Shown here: positions 46,279 to 56,443 of the stretch, piece by piece | How positions within the stretch are numbered: position 1 is the first letter of the stretch | Layout of the letters: every line of letters begins with the position of its first letter | Assembly (NCBI RefSeq): GCF_050587525.1 | Contig: NZ_JBOBFT010000004.1 | Span: 62,001 to 126,000 of the forward strand | DNA length: 64,000 nucleotides | Direction: 5' to 3' | Origin: Plantibacter sp050587525 | GTDB lineage: Bacteria; Actinomycetota; Actinomycetes; Actinomycetales; Microbacteriaceae | The notes under the pieces: generated by a model | Seen by the model: only the letters and a program-made list of their open reading frames with translations | Databases searched by the model: none | Told to the model about the DNA's origin: nothing | Made by a program: the position numbers and the translations under genes

Positions 46279-48831
46279 CTAGCGCATGCCGATCGCGGTG
46301 ACGCGGACGACGGCCGTGCCGGTCTCCTCGGACGCCTCGAGGTCGACGTCGGCGTCGATGCCCCAGTCGTGGTCCCCCGCTGGATCGGCGAACACCTGGC
46401 GCACGTGCCACACGGCACCGGATCGTTCGTCCTCGTCGTCGATCACGAGGAGCGCCGGGCTGCGCGCCCCCGCACCCGTCGGCAATTCGCCGTGCTCCTC
46501 GAAGTACGGATCCATCGCGTCGGCCCACGCGTCGGCGTCGAAACCGGATGATGCATCCAGTTCACCGAGGGCGTCGTACCGTTCGAGGGACGCCATCTGC
46601 ACACGGCGGAACAGCTCATTGCGGACGAGGACAGTGAAGGCGCGCCGGTTGACGAGGATGCTCCGCGGCGTCGGCGGCAGCGAGTGCGCGATCTGATCGT
46701 GCTTGGCCGGGTCCGGATGGGAGAGCTCCTCCCATTCGTCGAGCAGGCTCGAGTCCACCTGGCGGACGAGTTCGCCGAGCCATTCGATGAGGTCGAGCAG
46801 TTCCTCGTCCTTGAACTCGTCCGGCACGCTCTGACGGATGGCGCGGTACGCGTCCGAGAGGTAGCGCAGCACGAGGCCCTCGGACCGCGAGAGGCCGTAG
46901 AAGGAGACGAACTCGCTGAAGTTGAGCGCCCGTTCGATCATGTCGCGGACGACCGATTTGGGGCGCAGTTCGAGGTCGAGCGCCCAGGGCTGCGACGCCG
47001 TGTAGCTCGCGAACGCCGCCGTCAGGAGTTCGTCGAGCGGCTTGGGGTACGTGACCTCCTCGAGGAGTTCCATCCGCTGGTCGTACTCGATGCCCTCGGC
47101 CTTCATGGCCTGGACCGCCTCGCCTCTCGCGAGGTGCTGCTGCGCGGCGAGGATGGCACGGGGGTTGTCGAGCGTCGATTCGACGACGGAGATGATGTCG
47201 AGGGCGAATCCGGGCTCGTCCGGCGCGATGAGCTCGAACGCCGCGAGGGCGAACGGCGACAGGGGCGCGTTGAGCGCGAAGTTCGCCTGCAGCTCGACCG
47301 TGAGCCCGATGACGACGCGGCCCGTCTCCGGATCGACCGTCTGCGTGATCACACCGGCCGTGCGCAGCGTGCGGTAGATCTCGAGCGCGCGCCTGGCGAG
47401 GGCGAACTGCTTCGCCCGCGGCTCGTGGTTGTCGAAGACGAGCGAGCGGATGGTCCCGAACGCGTCTCCCCCGCGGGCGATGACGCTGAGGAGCATGGCG
47501 TGGGTCAACTGCATGCTGCTCGTGAGCGTCTCCGGCTCGGCGTCCACGAGTCGCGCGAAGCTCGGCTCTCCCCAGGACACGAAGCCCTCCGGCGCCTTCT
47601 TGCGGATGATCTTGCGGCGCTTCTTGGGGTCGTCGCCCGCCTTCTCGATGAGCTTGAGGTTGTCGCTCTCGTGCTCCGGTGCCTGCACGACGACCGTTCC
47701 GGCCGTGTCGTAGCCGGCTCGCCCCGCACGGCCGGCGATCTGGTGGAACTCGCGCGCGTTCAGCTGGCGCATCTTCGTGCCGTCGTACTTCGTGAGGGCG
47801 GTGAAGAGCACGGTGCGGATCGGCACGTTGATGCCGACACCGAGCGTGTCGGTGCCGCAGATGACCCGGAGGAGCCCGCGTTGCGCGAGCTGCTCGACGA
47901 GACGACGGTACTTCGGGAGCATGCCGGCGTGGTGGACGCCGATGCCGCTCCTCACGAGGCGGGACAGCGTCTTGCCGAAGGCCGTGGTGAACCGGAACTC
48001 GCCGATGGCGTCCGCGATGGCGTCGCGCTGCTCCCGGCTGACGACCTTGATGCTCGTGAGCGCCTGCGCCCGCTCCAGGGCTGCCGCCTGCGCGAAGTGC
48101 ACGATGTAGATGGGCGACTGGCCCGTGTGCAGGAGTTCCTCGACGGTCTCGTGGATCGGCGTCGTGGCATACGAGAAGTGCAGGGGCACCGGACGTTCGA
48201 CGCCCGTGACGATCGCCGTCTCGCGGCCCGTGCGTCGCTGGAGGTCGGCGGCGAGCTCGCTCACATCGCCGAGCGTCGCCGACATGAGGATGAACTGCGT
48301 ATCCGGCAGCAGGAGCAACGGCACCTGCCACGCCCACCCGCGATCGGGATCGGCGTAGAAGTGGAATTCGTCCATCACGACCTGGTCGATACCGGCGTCC
48401 GCACCGTGGCGGAGGGCCAGGTTCGCGACGATCTCGGCCGTGCAGCAGATGATGGGGGCGTCGGCGTTGACCGAGGAGTCCCCCGTGACCATGCCGACGT
48501 TCTCGGCGCCGAACGCGGCGACGAGTGCGAAGAACTTCTCGCTCACGAGCGCTTTGATGGGCGCCGTGTAATAGCTCCGGCGGCCCGTGCTGATCGCTTG
48601 GAAGTGGGCACCGGCGGCGACGAGCGACTTCCCCGTGCCCGTCGGCGTGGACAGGATGACGTTCGCGTCGTCGACGATGCCGATGAGCGCTTCCTCCTGT
48701 GCCGGGTAGAGCGACAGGCCGTCCGTTTCCGCCCAGTCGACGAAGGCGTCGAAGATCGCGTCGCTCCCACTCACGGTGGGCACACGATCGATCAGCGGGA
48801 TGCGCTCCGCGTCCGCGCTGACGGTACTCAC
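46279..48831 (-). CDS. Second Ski2-like DEAD/DEAH helicase (possible DUF3516 C-terminus)
   Basis: 850 residues. STPTGTGKSLV (Walker A, about residue 60), MDEFHFY (motif II), SATLGDVSE (motif III) and QIAGRAGRAG (motif VI) are all present. The C-terminal half is long and helical and may be the DUF3516 domain found with such helicases in actinobacteria. It is distinct from the HelY-like gene at 1.6-4.0 kb, which has a DSHCT-type end. GTG 48831 begins two bases after the ctaB stop, so it is co-transcribed with ctaB. Confidence 0.87.
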   Translation of the reverse strand: MSTVSADAERIPLIDRVPTVSGSDAIFDAFVDWAETDGLSLYPAQEEALIGIVDDANVILSTPTGTGKSLVAAGAHFQAISTGRRSYYTAPIKALVSEKFFALVAAFGAENVGMVTGDSSVNADAPIICCTAEIVANLALRHGADAGIDQVVMDEFHFYADPDRGWAWQVPLLLLPDTQFILMSATLGDVSELAADLQRRTGRETAIVTGVERPVPLHFSYATTPIHETVEELLHTGQSPIYIVHFAQAAALERAQALTSIKVVSREQRDAIADAIGEFRFTTAFGKTLSRLVRSGIGVHHAGMLPKYRRLVEQLAQRGLLRVICGTDTLGVGINVPIRTVLFTALTKYDGTKMRQLNAREFHQIAGRAGRAGYDTAGTVVVQAPEHESDNLKLIEKAGDDPKKRRKIIRKKAPEGFVSWGEPSFARLVDAEPETLTSSMQLTHAMLLSVIARGGDAFGTIRSLVFDNHEPRAKQFALARRALEIYRTLRTAGVITQTVDPETGRVVIGLTVELQANFALNAPLSPFALAAFELIAPDEPGFALDIISVVESTLDNPRAILAAQQHLARGEAVQAMKAEGIEYDQRMELLEEVTYPKPLDELLTAAFASYTASQPWALDLELRPKSVVRDMIERALNFSEFVSFYGLSRSEGLVLRYLSDAYRAIRQSVPDEFKDEELLDLIEWLGELVRQVDSSLLDEWEELSHPDPAKHDQIAHSLPPTPRSILVNRRAFTVLVRNELFRRVQMASLERYDALGELDASSGFDADAWADAMDPYFEEHGELPTGAGARSPALLVIDDEDERSGAVWHVRQVFADPAGDHDWGIDADVDLEASEETGTAVVRVTAIGMR

Positions 48832-48833
48832 AC

Positions 48834-49754
48834 TCAGAAGGGCAGCAGCGGGTCGATGCCGACGGCGACGAACAGGAGGGTCAGGTACGTGATGGAGCCG
48901 TGGAAGACGCGCATGGGCGAGACGTTCTCGTGACGGATCGCCAGGTTGTACAGGCGGTGCGTCTCGTAGATGAACCAACCGCCGGAGAGGAACGCGACGG
49001 CTCCGTAGACGATGCCCATGTCCGCCACGGGGATGAGCAGGAGCGAGCAGACGACCGTGGCCCATGCGTACAGGATCACCTGGAGGCCGACCTGAGCCCG
49101 TCCGCGGACGACCGCGAGCATGGGGACGTCGACGGCCTTGTAGTCGCTGCGGTACTTCATGGAGAGCGGCCAGTAGTGCGGCGGCGTCCAGAGGAACACG
49201 ACGCCGAAGAGGATGACGGGCGCCCACGTGAGCGAACCGGTGACGGCCGACCAGCCGATGAGGACCGGGAAGCAGCCGGCGATGCCGCCCCAGATGATGT
49301 TCTGCTGCGTGCGACGCTTCAGCCACAGCGTGTAGATGACGACGTAGAAGAGGATGGCGCCGACCGAGAGGGCCGCTGCGAGCACGTTCGTCGTGAGCAG
49401 GAGCCACACGGTCGAGACGACCGCGAGCGTCCACGCGAAGACGAGCGCTTCGCGCGGCGTGAGCTCACCCGTGACGAGCGGACGCTTCTTCGTGCGGTCC
49501 ATGACGGCATCGATGTCGCGATCGAAGTAGCAGTTGAACGCGGCCGCGGAACCGGCGCTCATGGCGCCGCCGATGACGGTCGCCACCACCAGCCAGATGT
49601 TCGGCAGCCCACCCTGCGCCAGGATCATGACGGGAATCGTCGTCACCAGCAAGAGCTCCATGACACGCGGCTTGGTCAGCGCGATGTACGCTTTCGCCTT
49701 GCGCGAGAATCCGACCCTGTCAGGCCGGACGCGATCTTCTACAGCGACGTCCAT
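48834..49754 (-). CDS. ctaB: Protoheme IX farnesyltransferase (heme O synthase)
   Basis: 306-residue membrane prenyltransferase making heme O, substrate of ctaA. NCYFDRDIDAVMDRTKKRPL is the Asp-rich prenyl diphosphate site; TPPHYWPLS is the second motif. About eight hydrophobic helices. ATG 49754 follows AGAGGAG; an ATG at 49769 would extend it by five residues. Divergent from tkt; the 280 bases between hold no gene I can support. Confidence 0.94.
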   Translation of the reverse strand: MDVAVEDRVRPDRVGFSRKAKAYIALTKPRVMELLLVTTIPVMILAQGGLPNIWLVVATVIGGAMSAGSAAAFNCYFDRDIDAVMDRTKKRPLVTGELTPREALVFAWTLAVVSTVWLLLTTNVLAAALSVGAILFYVVIYTLWLKRRTQQNIIWGGIAGCFPVLIGWSAVTGSLTWAPVILFGVVFLWTPPHYWPLSMKYRSDYKAVDVPMLAVVRGRAQVGLQVILYAWATVVCSLLLIPVADMGIVYGAVAFLSGGWFIYETHRLYNLAIRHENVSPMRVFHGSITYLTLLFVAVGIDPLLPF

Positions 49755-50034
49755 TGCTCCTCTAACCATGTCTCGGGGACACGTCTCGGCATCAATTCTA
49801 TGCCAAAGCTGGGAGCCCGCCGGTCCGTCATGACGAAAGGTCGCCCCGCCAGGTGTGCGTTTCGCTATGCTGGAAAGGCTCGCTAGCCACCGTGCCGCGT
49901 TCCCCCAAGCTTCCCAACCGATGCTCGTGGTGCGCTGCGCGGGCGCCGAAGACGTCGTGGGCGACCGAACGCACAGAAGAGGGCATCCGCGACGCGGCCT
50001 GCCCCCTTGTTCCGATGAGAAGGGTCAGTATTCA

Positions 50035-52125
50035 GTGGCAGCTCTGCAGTGGGATCCCATTGACAACAAAGCAGTCGACACGGCGCGCATCCTCGCCGCG
50101 GACGCGGTCGAGAAAGTGGGCAACGGTCATCCGGGCACCGCGATGAGCCTCGCTCCCGCCGCCTACCTGCTGTTCCAGAAGGTCATGCGGCGCGATCCGC
50201 GCGACCAGCACTGGTTGGGGCGTGACCGATTCGTACTCTCGGTCGGCCACAGCTCGTTGACGCAGTACGTCCAGCTCTACCTCGGCGGCTACGGCCTCGA
50301 GCTCGAAGACATCGAATCGCTCCGCACCTGGGGCTCGAAGACGCCGGGCCACCCGGAGTTCGGGCACACCGACGGCGTCGAGATCACGACCGGTCCGCTC
50401 GGACAGGGACTCTCCTCGGCAGTCGGGTTCGCGTACGCGTCCCGCTTCGAGCGCGGCCTGTTCGACCCGGAGGCCGAAGCGGGCAAGAGCCCCTTCGACC
50501 ACTTCGTCTACGTCATCGCCGGTGACGGCGACCTGCAGGAAGGCGTCACGAGCGAGGCCTCCTCGCTCGCCGGCCACCAGCAGCTCGGCAACCTCATCGC
50601 GATCTACGACTCCAACCAGATCTCGATCGAGGACGACACCAACATCGCCTTCACCGAGGACGTCAAGGCCCGCTACGAGGCCTACCACTGGCACGTCCAG
50701 GTCGTCGACTGGAAGCAGACCGGCGAGTACGTCGAAGACGTGCACGCGCTGAACGACGCCATCGAGGCCGCCAAGGGCGTGACCGACAAGCCGTCGCTCA
50801 TCATCCTCAAGACGATCATCGGCTGGCCTGCGCCCAAGAAGCAGAACACGGGCAAGATCCACGGTTCCGCACTCGGCGCCGAAGAGCTCGCAGCGGTCAA
50901 GGAAGTCCTCGGCTTCGACCCCGAGCAGAACTTCTTCGTCGCCGACGAGGTCATCGAGCACACCCGCAAGGCCGTCGAACGCGGTGCAGAGGCCCACGCG
51001 GCCTGGCAGAGCGACTTCGACGCCTGGGCTGCAGCCAACCCCGAGCGCAACGCCCTCCTCGAGCGCCTGCTCGCCGGCGAACTGCCCGAGGGCGTCGAAG
51101 CGGCACTCCCCGTCTTCGAAGCCGGCAAGGACGTCTCGACGCGTGCGGCATCCGGCAAGGTGCTCAACGCACTCGGCCCCGTGCTCCCCGAACTGTGGGG
51201 CGGCTCCGCCGACCTCGCAGAGTCCAACAACACGACCATCGAGGGCGGTGCGTCGTTCATCCCGTCCGAGCACTCCACCCACGAGTGGACCGGCAACCCG
51301 TACGGGCGTGTGCTGCACTTCGGCATCCGTGAGCACGCCATGGCCGCGATCCTCAACGGCATCGTGCTCCACGGCCCCACCCGCGCCTTCGGCGGCACCT
51401 TCCTCATCTTCAGCGACTACATGCGTCCGGCAGTCCGTCTCGCCGCCCTCATGAACGTGCCGTCCATCTTCGTGTGGACCCACGACTCCGTCGCCCTCGG
51501 CGAGGACGGACCGACGCACCAGCCGATCGAGCAGCTCGCGACCCTGCGCGCCATCCCGAACCTCGCCGTCGTCCGTCCGGGCGATGCGAACGAGGTGGCG
51601 TACGCCTGGCTCGAGATCCTCAAGCGCCGCGGCGGCCCCGCCGGCATCGCACTGACCCGTCAGAACATCCCGGTGTTCGAGCGCGGCGAAGGCGAAGCCA
51701 GCGGCGAGACCTTCGCAGCTGCTTCCAACGTCGCCAAGGGCGCGTACATCCTGGCCGAAGCGCCCGGCGGCACGCCCGACGTCATCCTCATCGCGACGGG
51801 TTCCGAGCTCCAGCTCGCCGTCGACGCTCGTGAAGCGCTCCGTGGCGAGGGCGTCAACGCCCGTGTCGTCTCGGTGCCGTCGCTCGAGTGGTTCGAGGAG
51901 CAGTCCGACGAGTACCGCGAGCACGTTCTGCCGACAGCGATCACCGCTCGGGTATCGGTCGAGGCCGGTCTCGCGTTGACCTGGAAGAGCATCGTGGGCG
52001 ACGCGGGTCGTACGGTCTCGATCGAGCACTTCGGTGCATCGGCGGACTACAAGACCCTGTTCCGCGAGTTCGGCATCACCACGGAGGCCGTCGTCTCCGC
52101 TGCGAAAGAGACGCTCGGCAAGTAG
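50035..52125 (+). CDS. tkt: Transketolase
   Basis: 696-residue thiamine diphosphate enzyme of the pentose phosphate pathway. GHPGTAMSLAP near the N terminus, GDGDLQEGVTSEA (TPP-binding) and the second-domain FGIREHAMAA with the catalytic Glu are seen. GTG 50035 is chosen: it gives the normal length and starts MAALQWDPID; the frame is open 180 bases further, but that part has no family similarity. A GAAGGG site lies about 10 bases upstream. Confidence 0.95.
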   Translation: MAALQWDPIDNKAVDTARILAADAVEKVGNGHPGTAMSLAPAAYLLFQKVMRRDPRDQHWLGRDRFVLSVGHSSLTQYVQLYLGGYGLELEDIESLRTWGSKTPGHPEFGHTDGVEITTGPLGQGLSSAVGFAYASRFERGLFDPEAEAGKSPFDHFVYVIAGDGDLQEGVTSEASSLAGHQQLGNLIAIYDSNQISIEDDTNIAFTEDVKARYEAYHWHVQVVDWKQTGEYVEDVHALNDAIEAAKGVTDKPSLIILKTIIGWPAPKKQNTGKIHGSALGAEELAAVKEVLGFDPEQNFFVADEVIEHTRKAVERGAEAHAAWQSDFDAWAAANPERNALLERLLAGELPEGVEAALPVFEAGKDVSTRAASGKVLNALGPVLPELWGGSADLAESNNTTIEGGASFIPSEHSTHEWTGNPYGRVLHFGIREHAMAAILNGIVLHGPTRAFGGTFLIFSDYMRPAVRLAALMNVPSIFVWTHDSVALGEDGPTHQPIEQLATLRAIPNLAVVRPGDANEVAYAWLEILKRRGGPAGIALTRQNIPVFERGEGEASGETFAAASNVAKGAYILAEAPGGTPDVILIATGSELQLAVDAREALRGEGVNARVVSVPSLEWFEEQSDEYREHVLPTAITARVSVEAGLALTWKSIVGDAGRTVSIEHFGASADYKTLFREFGITTEAVVSAAKETLGK

Positions 52126-52150
52126 CCCGGGCGAAGGAGAGTAGAAGAAT

Positions 52151-53260
52151 ATGACTGAAACCCCCACCGCCCAGCTCAGTGCAGCCGGCGTCAGCATCTG
52201 GCTCGACGACCTGTCGCGCGAGCGCATCCAGTCCGGCGGACTGCAGAAGCTCATCGCCGACCGCAACGTCGTCGGCGTCACCACGAACCCGACGATCTTC
52301 GCTTCGGCGCTGAGCAACGGCGACGTCTACAAGGAGCAGGTCGCCCAGCTCGCCGCTGCAGGCAAGAACGTCACGGAGGCGGTCTTCGAGATCACCACCG
52401 ACGACGTCGCAGAAGCATCGAAGATCTTCCGCCCCGTCTACGACGCCTCGCGCGGCTACGACGGACGCGTGTCGATCGAGGTCGAGCCCGGCTTCGCACA
52501 CGACGCCGCCGCCACGATCTCGCAGGCCAAGGAACTCTGGGCCAAGGTCGACCAGCCCAACGCGATGATCAAGATCCCCGCAACGGTCGAGGGCCTCGAA
52601 GCCATCACCGCGACGATCGCCGCCGGCATCAGCGTCAACGTCACGCTCATCTTCAGCCTGGCTCGCTACCGCGAGGTCGTCAACGCGTACCTCACGGGTC
52701 TCGAGCAGGCCAAGGCCGCGGGCCACGACCTGTCGACGATCCACTCGGTCGCCTCCTTCTTCGTGTCGCGCGTCGACACCGAGATCGACAAGCGCCTCGA
52801 AGCGGTCGGCACGGACGAGGCCGTCGCGCTCAAGAGCAAGGCGGGCGTCGCGAACGCTCAGCTCGCCTACCAGGCGTTCGAGCAGGAATTCGGCAGCGAG
52901 CGGGCCACGGCCCTCCTCGAGGCCGGCGCCAACCGCCAGCGCCCCCTGTGGGCGTCGACGGGCGTCAAGTCCCCCGAGCTCCCCGACACGCTCTACGTGA
53001 CGCAGCTCGTCGCGGACGGCGTCGTCAACACGATGCCGGAGAAGACGCTCGAAGCGACCTTCGACCACGGTGAGATCACGGGCGACACCGTCACGGGCTC
53101 CTACGCCGCTGCGAACGAGGTCCTCGACGCCATCGCGAAGCTCGGCATCTCCTATGACGAGGTGACCGCACTCCTCGAGAAGGAGGGCGTCGAGAAGTTC
53201 ATCGTGTCCTGGAACGAACTGCTGGACACCGTGACGGCAGCGCTGGAGGCCTCCAAGTGA
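52151..53260 (+). CDS. tal: Transaldolase
   Basis: 369-residue transaldolase of the actinobacterial class. Schiff-base Lys is in MIKIPAT; GVTTNPTIF and VASFFVSRVD are family motifs, and the C-terminal TLYVTQLVADGVVNTMPE fits. ATG 52151, 25 bases after the tkt stop. It overlaps pgi by four bases (GTGA). Confidence 0.95.
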   Translation: MTETPTAQLSAAGVSIWLDDLSRERIQSGGLQKLIADRNVVGVTTNPTIFASALSNGDVYKEQVAQLAAAGKNVTEAVFEITTDDVAEASKIFRPVYDASRGYDGRVSIEVEPGFAHDAAATISQAKELWAKVDQPNAMIKIPATVEGLEAITATIAAGISVNVTLIFSLARYREVVNAYLTGLEQAKAAGHDLSTIHSVASFFVSRVDTEIDKRLEAVGTDEAVALKSKAGVANAQLAYQAFEQEFGSERATALLEAGANRQRPLWASTGVKSPELPDTLYVTQLVADGVVNTMPEKTLEATFDHGEITGDTVTGSYAAANEVLDAIAKLGISYDEVTALLEKEGVEKFIVSWNELLDTVTAALEASK

Positions 53261-54870
53261 GCTTCAAGATCCATGTGAGCGGCGCGTCCGAGGAAGCGGT
53301 AGCGAACGTCGTCCCGACGCTCGTCGCCGACCTCGTCGCCTCGCGGATCACGTCGCAGGACCCCACGCTGTGGGGCCCTGCGGCCGAGGCCGAGGCAGCT
53401 AAGCGCCTCGGCTGGACGGAGGCAGTCGCCATCTCCCGTCCCCTCGTCGAGCCCATCCTCGCGCTCCGCGAGGAACTGCACGAACAGGGCATCGACCACA
53501 TCGTCCTCGCGGGCATGGGCGGTTCCTCGCTCGCTCCAGAGGTCATCACGAACACGCTCGACGGACGACTGACGGTCCTCGACTCGACGGCTCCCGGCCA
53601 GGTCCTCAGCGCCCTCGCCGACCGCCTCGAGACCAGTGTGCTCGTCGTGTCCTCGAAGTCCGGCTCCACGGTCGAGACGGACAGCCAGCGCCGCACGTAC
53701 GAGCAGGCCTTCCGCGATGCCGGCATCGACCCCACCGGTCGCATCGTCGTCGTCACCGACCCGGGCTCACCGCTCGAGGCCTCCGCGCGTGAAGCCGGCT
53801 ACCGCGTCTTCAACGCCGACCCCAACGTCGGCGGACGCTACAGCGCGCTCACCGCGTTCGGCCTCGTCCCGTCCGGCCTCGCCGGCGTCGACATCGGTGA
53901 ACTGCTCGACGACGCGGAATCCGTGCTCCTCGAGCTCGCGATCGACGACCCGTCCAACCCGGGACTCGTCCTGGGCGCGGCCATCGCCGGCACCACCCCG
54001 CTGCGCGACAAGCTCGGTCTCATCACCGACGGCACGCACATCGTCGGATTCCCCGACTGGGTGGAGCAGCTCATCGCCGAATCGACGGGCAAGTCCGGCA
54101 AGGGCCTGCTCCCCGTCGTCCTGAACACGCTCGCTCCCGAGCTCGAGTCGAAGCCGGCCGATCTCCAGATCGTCCGCATCGTCGACGACGCTGAAGCGCT
54201 GCACCTGTTCCCGCGCGACCGCCACGAGGGAGAGATCCTCGTCAGCGGCAGCCTCGGCGCCATGATGCTCGTCTGGGAGTACGCGACCGCCGTCGCGGGC
54301 CGCCTCCTCGGCATCGACCCGTTCGACCAGCCCGACGTCGAATCCGCGAAGGTCGCCACGCGCGGCCTCCTCGATGCACGCCCGGAGCCCACCGCTCCCG
54401 CGTTCGTCGACGCCGGCATCGAGGTCCGTGCGAGTGCAGGCCTCCTGGACGGCGTCACGACGCTGTCCGGTGCGATCGACGCACTCGTCGCCACCCTCGG
54501 CGCAGACGGCTACGTCTCGATCCAGGCCTACGTCGACCGTCTCGCGTCGCCGCAGCTGGAGAGCATCCGCGACCTCGTCGCCGCGAAGGCCGGTCGTCCG
54601 ACCACCTTCGGCTGGGGCCCGCGGTTCCTGCACTCGACCGGTCAGTACCACAAGGGCGGCCCGGCCACCGGTGTGTTCCTGCAGATCACCGAGACGGCAC
54701 CCGTCGACCTCGAGATCCCCGCTCGTCCGTTCACCTTCGGTCAGCTCATCCAGGCACAGGCCGGCGGCGACGCCGGTGTCCTCGCCGAGCACGGTCGTCC
54801 TGTCCTCACGTTGACGCTCACGTCGCCGGACCAGAACATCGTGTCCCTCTTCGACGCCGTCAACGATTAA
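53257..54870 (+). CDS. pgi: Glucose-6-phosphate isomerase
   Basis: 537-residue enzyme linking glucose-6-phosphate with fructose-6-phosphate. AGMGGSSLAPEV and SSKSGSTVETDSQ are sugar-phosphate-binding motifs. It is one of the forms found with tal in actinobacteria and differs from the classical E. coli type in length and motif order. GTG start overlaps the tal stop. Its place between tal and zwf joins glycolysis to the pentose phosphate operon. Confidence 0.92.
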   Translation: MSFKIHVSGASEEAVANVVPTLVADLVASRITSQDPTLWGPAAEAEAAKRLGWTEAVAISRPLVEPILALREELHEQGIDHIVLAGMGGSSLAPEVITNTLDGRLTVLDSTAPGQVLSALADRLETSVLVVSSKSGSTVETDSQRRTYEQAFRDAGIDPTGRIVVVTDPGSPLEASAREAGYRVFNADPNVGGRYSALTAFGLVPSGLAGVDIGELLDDAESVLLELAIDDPSNPGLVLGAAIAGTTPLRDKLGLITDGTHIVGFPDWVEQLIAESTGKSGKGLLPVVLNTLAPELESKPADLQIVRIVDDAEALHLFPRDRHEGEILVSGSLGAMMLVWEYATAVAGRLLGIDPFDQPDVESAKVATRGLLDARPEPTAPAFVDAGIEVRASAGLLDGVTTLSGAIDALVATLGADGYVSIQAYVDRLASPQLESIRDLVAAKAGRPTTFGWGPRFLHSTGQYHKGGPATGVFLQITETAPVDLEIPARPFTFGQLIQAQAGGDAGVLAEHGRPVLTLTLTSPDQNIVSLFDAVND

Positions 54871-54898
54871 GACGCGAACACAGCGACCAAGGAGCTGC

Positions 54899-56443
54899 AT
54901 GTCCCCCGTGGATATCACCCCGGAGTCCAACCCGCTGCGGGTTGACTCCGACAGACGACTCAACCGGATCGCAGGCCCCAGCGGCCTCATCATCTTCGGT
55001 GTGACGGGCGACCTGTCACGCAAGAAGCTGATGCCGGCCGTCTACGACCTCGCGAACCGCGGACTGCTTCCGCCCGGATTCTCCCTCGTCGGCTTCGCCC
55101 GACGTGACTGGGAGGATCAGGACTTCATGGAAGTGGTCCACGATTCCGTCAAGCAGTACGCACGAACCGAGTTCAAAGAGGACGTCTGGAAGCAACTCGC
55201 CGACGGCATCCGCTTCGTTCCCGGCGAGTTCGGTGACGACGCCGCCTTCGCGAAGCTGAAGGAGACCGTCGAGGAACTCGACCGCGACCGCGGAACGATG
55301 GGCAACCACGCGTTCTACCTGTCGATCCCGCCGAAGGCGTTCCCGCAGGTCACCGAACAGCTGCGTCGTTCAGGGCTCGCAGAGCCCGACGACGGCCAGT
55401 GGCGTCGTGTGGTCATCGAGAAGCCGTTCGGAAGCGACCTGAAGACGGCACGCGAGCTGAACGACATCGTCCAGTCCGTGTTCCCGTCGGACTCGATCTT
55501 CCGCATCGACCACTACCTCGGCAAGGAGACCGTCCAGAACATCCTGGCGCTCCGCTTCGCGAACCAGCTGTACGAACCCATCTGGAACGCGAACTATGTC
55601 GACCACGTGCAGATCACGATGGCCGAGGACATCGGCGTCGGCGGTCGTGCCGGCTACTACGACGGCATCGGCGCGGCTCGCGACGTCATCCAGAACCACC
55701 TCCTCCAGCTCCTCGCACTGACCGCCATGGAGGAGCCCATCTCCTTCGACGCGGCCGATCTGCGCGCGGAGAAGGAGAAGGTCCTGGCCGCCGTCCGGCT
55801 CCCAGCCGATCTCGGCGCCTCGACGGCTCGCGGGCAGTACGCCGGCGGCTGGCAGGGCGGCGAGCAGGTGCTGGGCTTCCTCGAGGAAGACGGCATGAAC
55901 CCGGAGTCGACGACGGAGACGTTCGCGGCCATGCGCCTCGACATCGGCACCCGTCGGTGGGCCGGTGTGCCGTTCTACCTCCGTGCAGGCAAGCGCCTCG
56001 GTCGACGCGTCACCGAGATCGCCGTCGTCTTCAAGCGTGCTCCGCAGTACCTCTTCGCGGAGAGCCAGACCTCGGCGCTCGGTCAGAACGCCCTCGTCAT
56101 CCGTGTGCAGCCCGATGAGGGCGTCACGATCCGTTTCGGTTCCAAGGTCCCCGGTGCGGGAACGCAGGTCCGCGACGTGACGATGGACTTCGGCTACGGC
56201 CACGCCTTCACCGAGGCGAGCCCGGAAGCGTACGAACGCCTCATCTTGGACGTCCTGCTGGGCGACCCGCCGCTGTTCCCGCGGCACGAGGAGGTCGAAC
56301 TCTCCTGGAAGATCCTCGACCCGATCGAAGAGTACTGGGCTGCGCAGCAGAACCCGCTGGAGCAGTACGCTCCTGGAACCTGGGGGCCTGCGTCGGCTGA
56401 CGCGCTCATGGCTCGCGACGGACGGACGTGGAGACGACCATGA
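54899..56443 (+). CDS. zwf: Glucose-6-phosphate dehydrogenase
   Basis: 514-residue NADP enzyme, first step of the oxidative pentose phosphate pathway. GVTGDLSRKKLMPAVY is the nucleotide site and RIDHYLGKETVQN the substrate site with catalytic His. ATG 54899 with GGAG upstream. The TGA overlaps the ATG of opcA (ATGA), consistent with the known need of OpcA for Zwf assembly in corynebacteria. Confidence 0.96.
   Translation: MSPVDITPESNPLRVDSDRRLNRIAGPSGLIIFGVTGDLSRKKLMPAVYDLANRGLLPPGFSLVGFARRDWEDQDFMEVVHDSVKQYARTEFKEDVWKQLADGIRFVPGEFGDDAAFAKLKETVEELDRDRGTMGNHAFYLSIPPKAFPQVTEQLRRSGLAEPDDGQWRRVVIEKPFGSDLKTARELNDIVQSVFPSDSIFRIDHYLGKETVQNILALRFANQLYEPIWNANYVDHVQITMAEDIGVGGRAGYYDGIGAARDVIQNHLLQLLALTAMEEPISFDAADLRAEKEKVLAAVRLPADLGASTARGQYAGGWQGGEQVLGFLEEDGMNPESTTETFAAMRLDIGTRRWAGVPFYLRAGKRLGRRVTEIAVVFKRAPQYLFAESQTSALGQNALVIRVQPDEGVTIRFGSKVPGAGTQVRDVTMDFGYGHAFTEASPEAYERLILDVLLGDPPLFPRHEEVELSWKILDPIEEYWAAQQNPLEQYAPGTWGPASADALMARDGRTWRRP

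Noticed and set aside
49855..50034. N-terminal extension of transketolase
   Set aside because: The added 60 residues show no family similarity; GTG 50035 gives the usual length.
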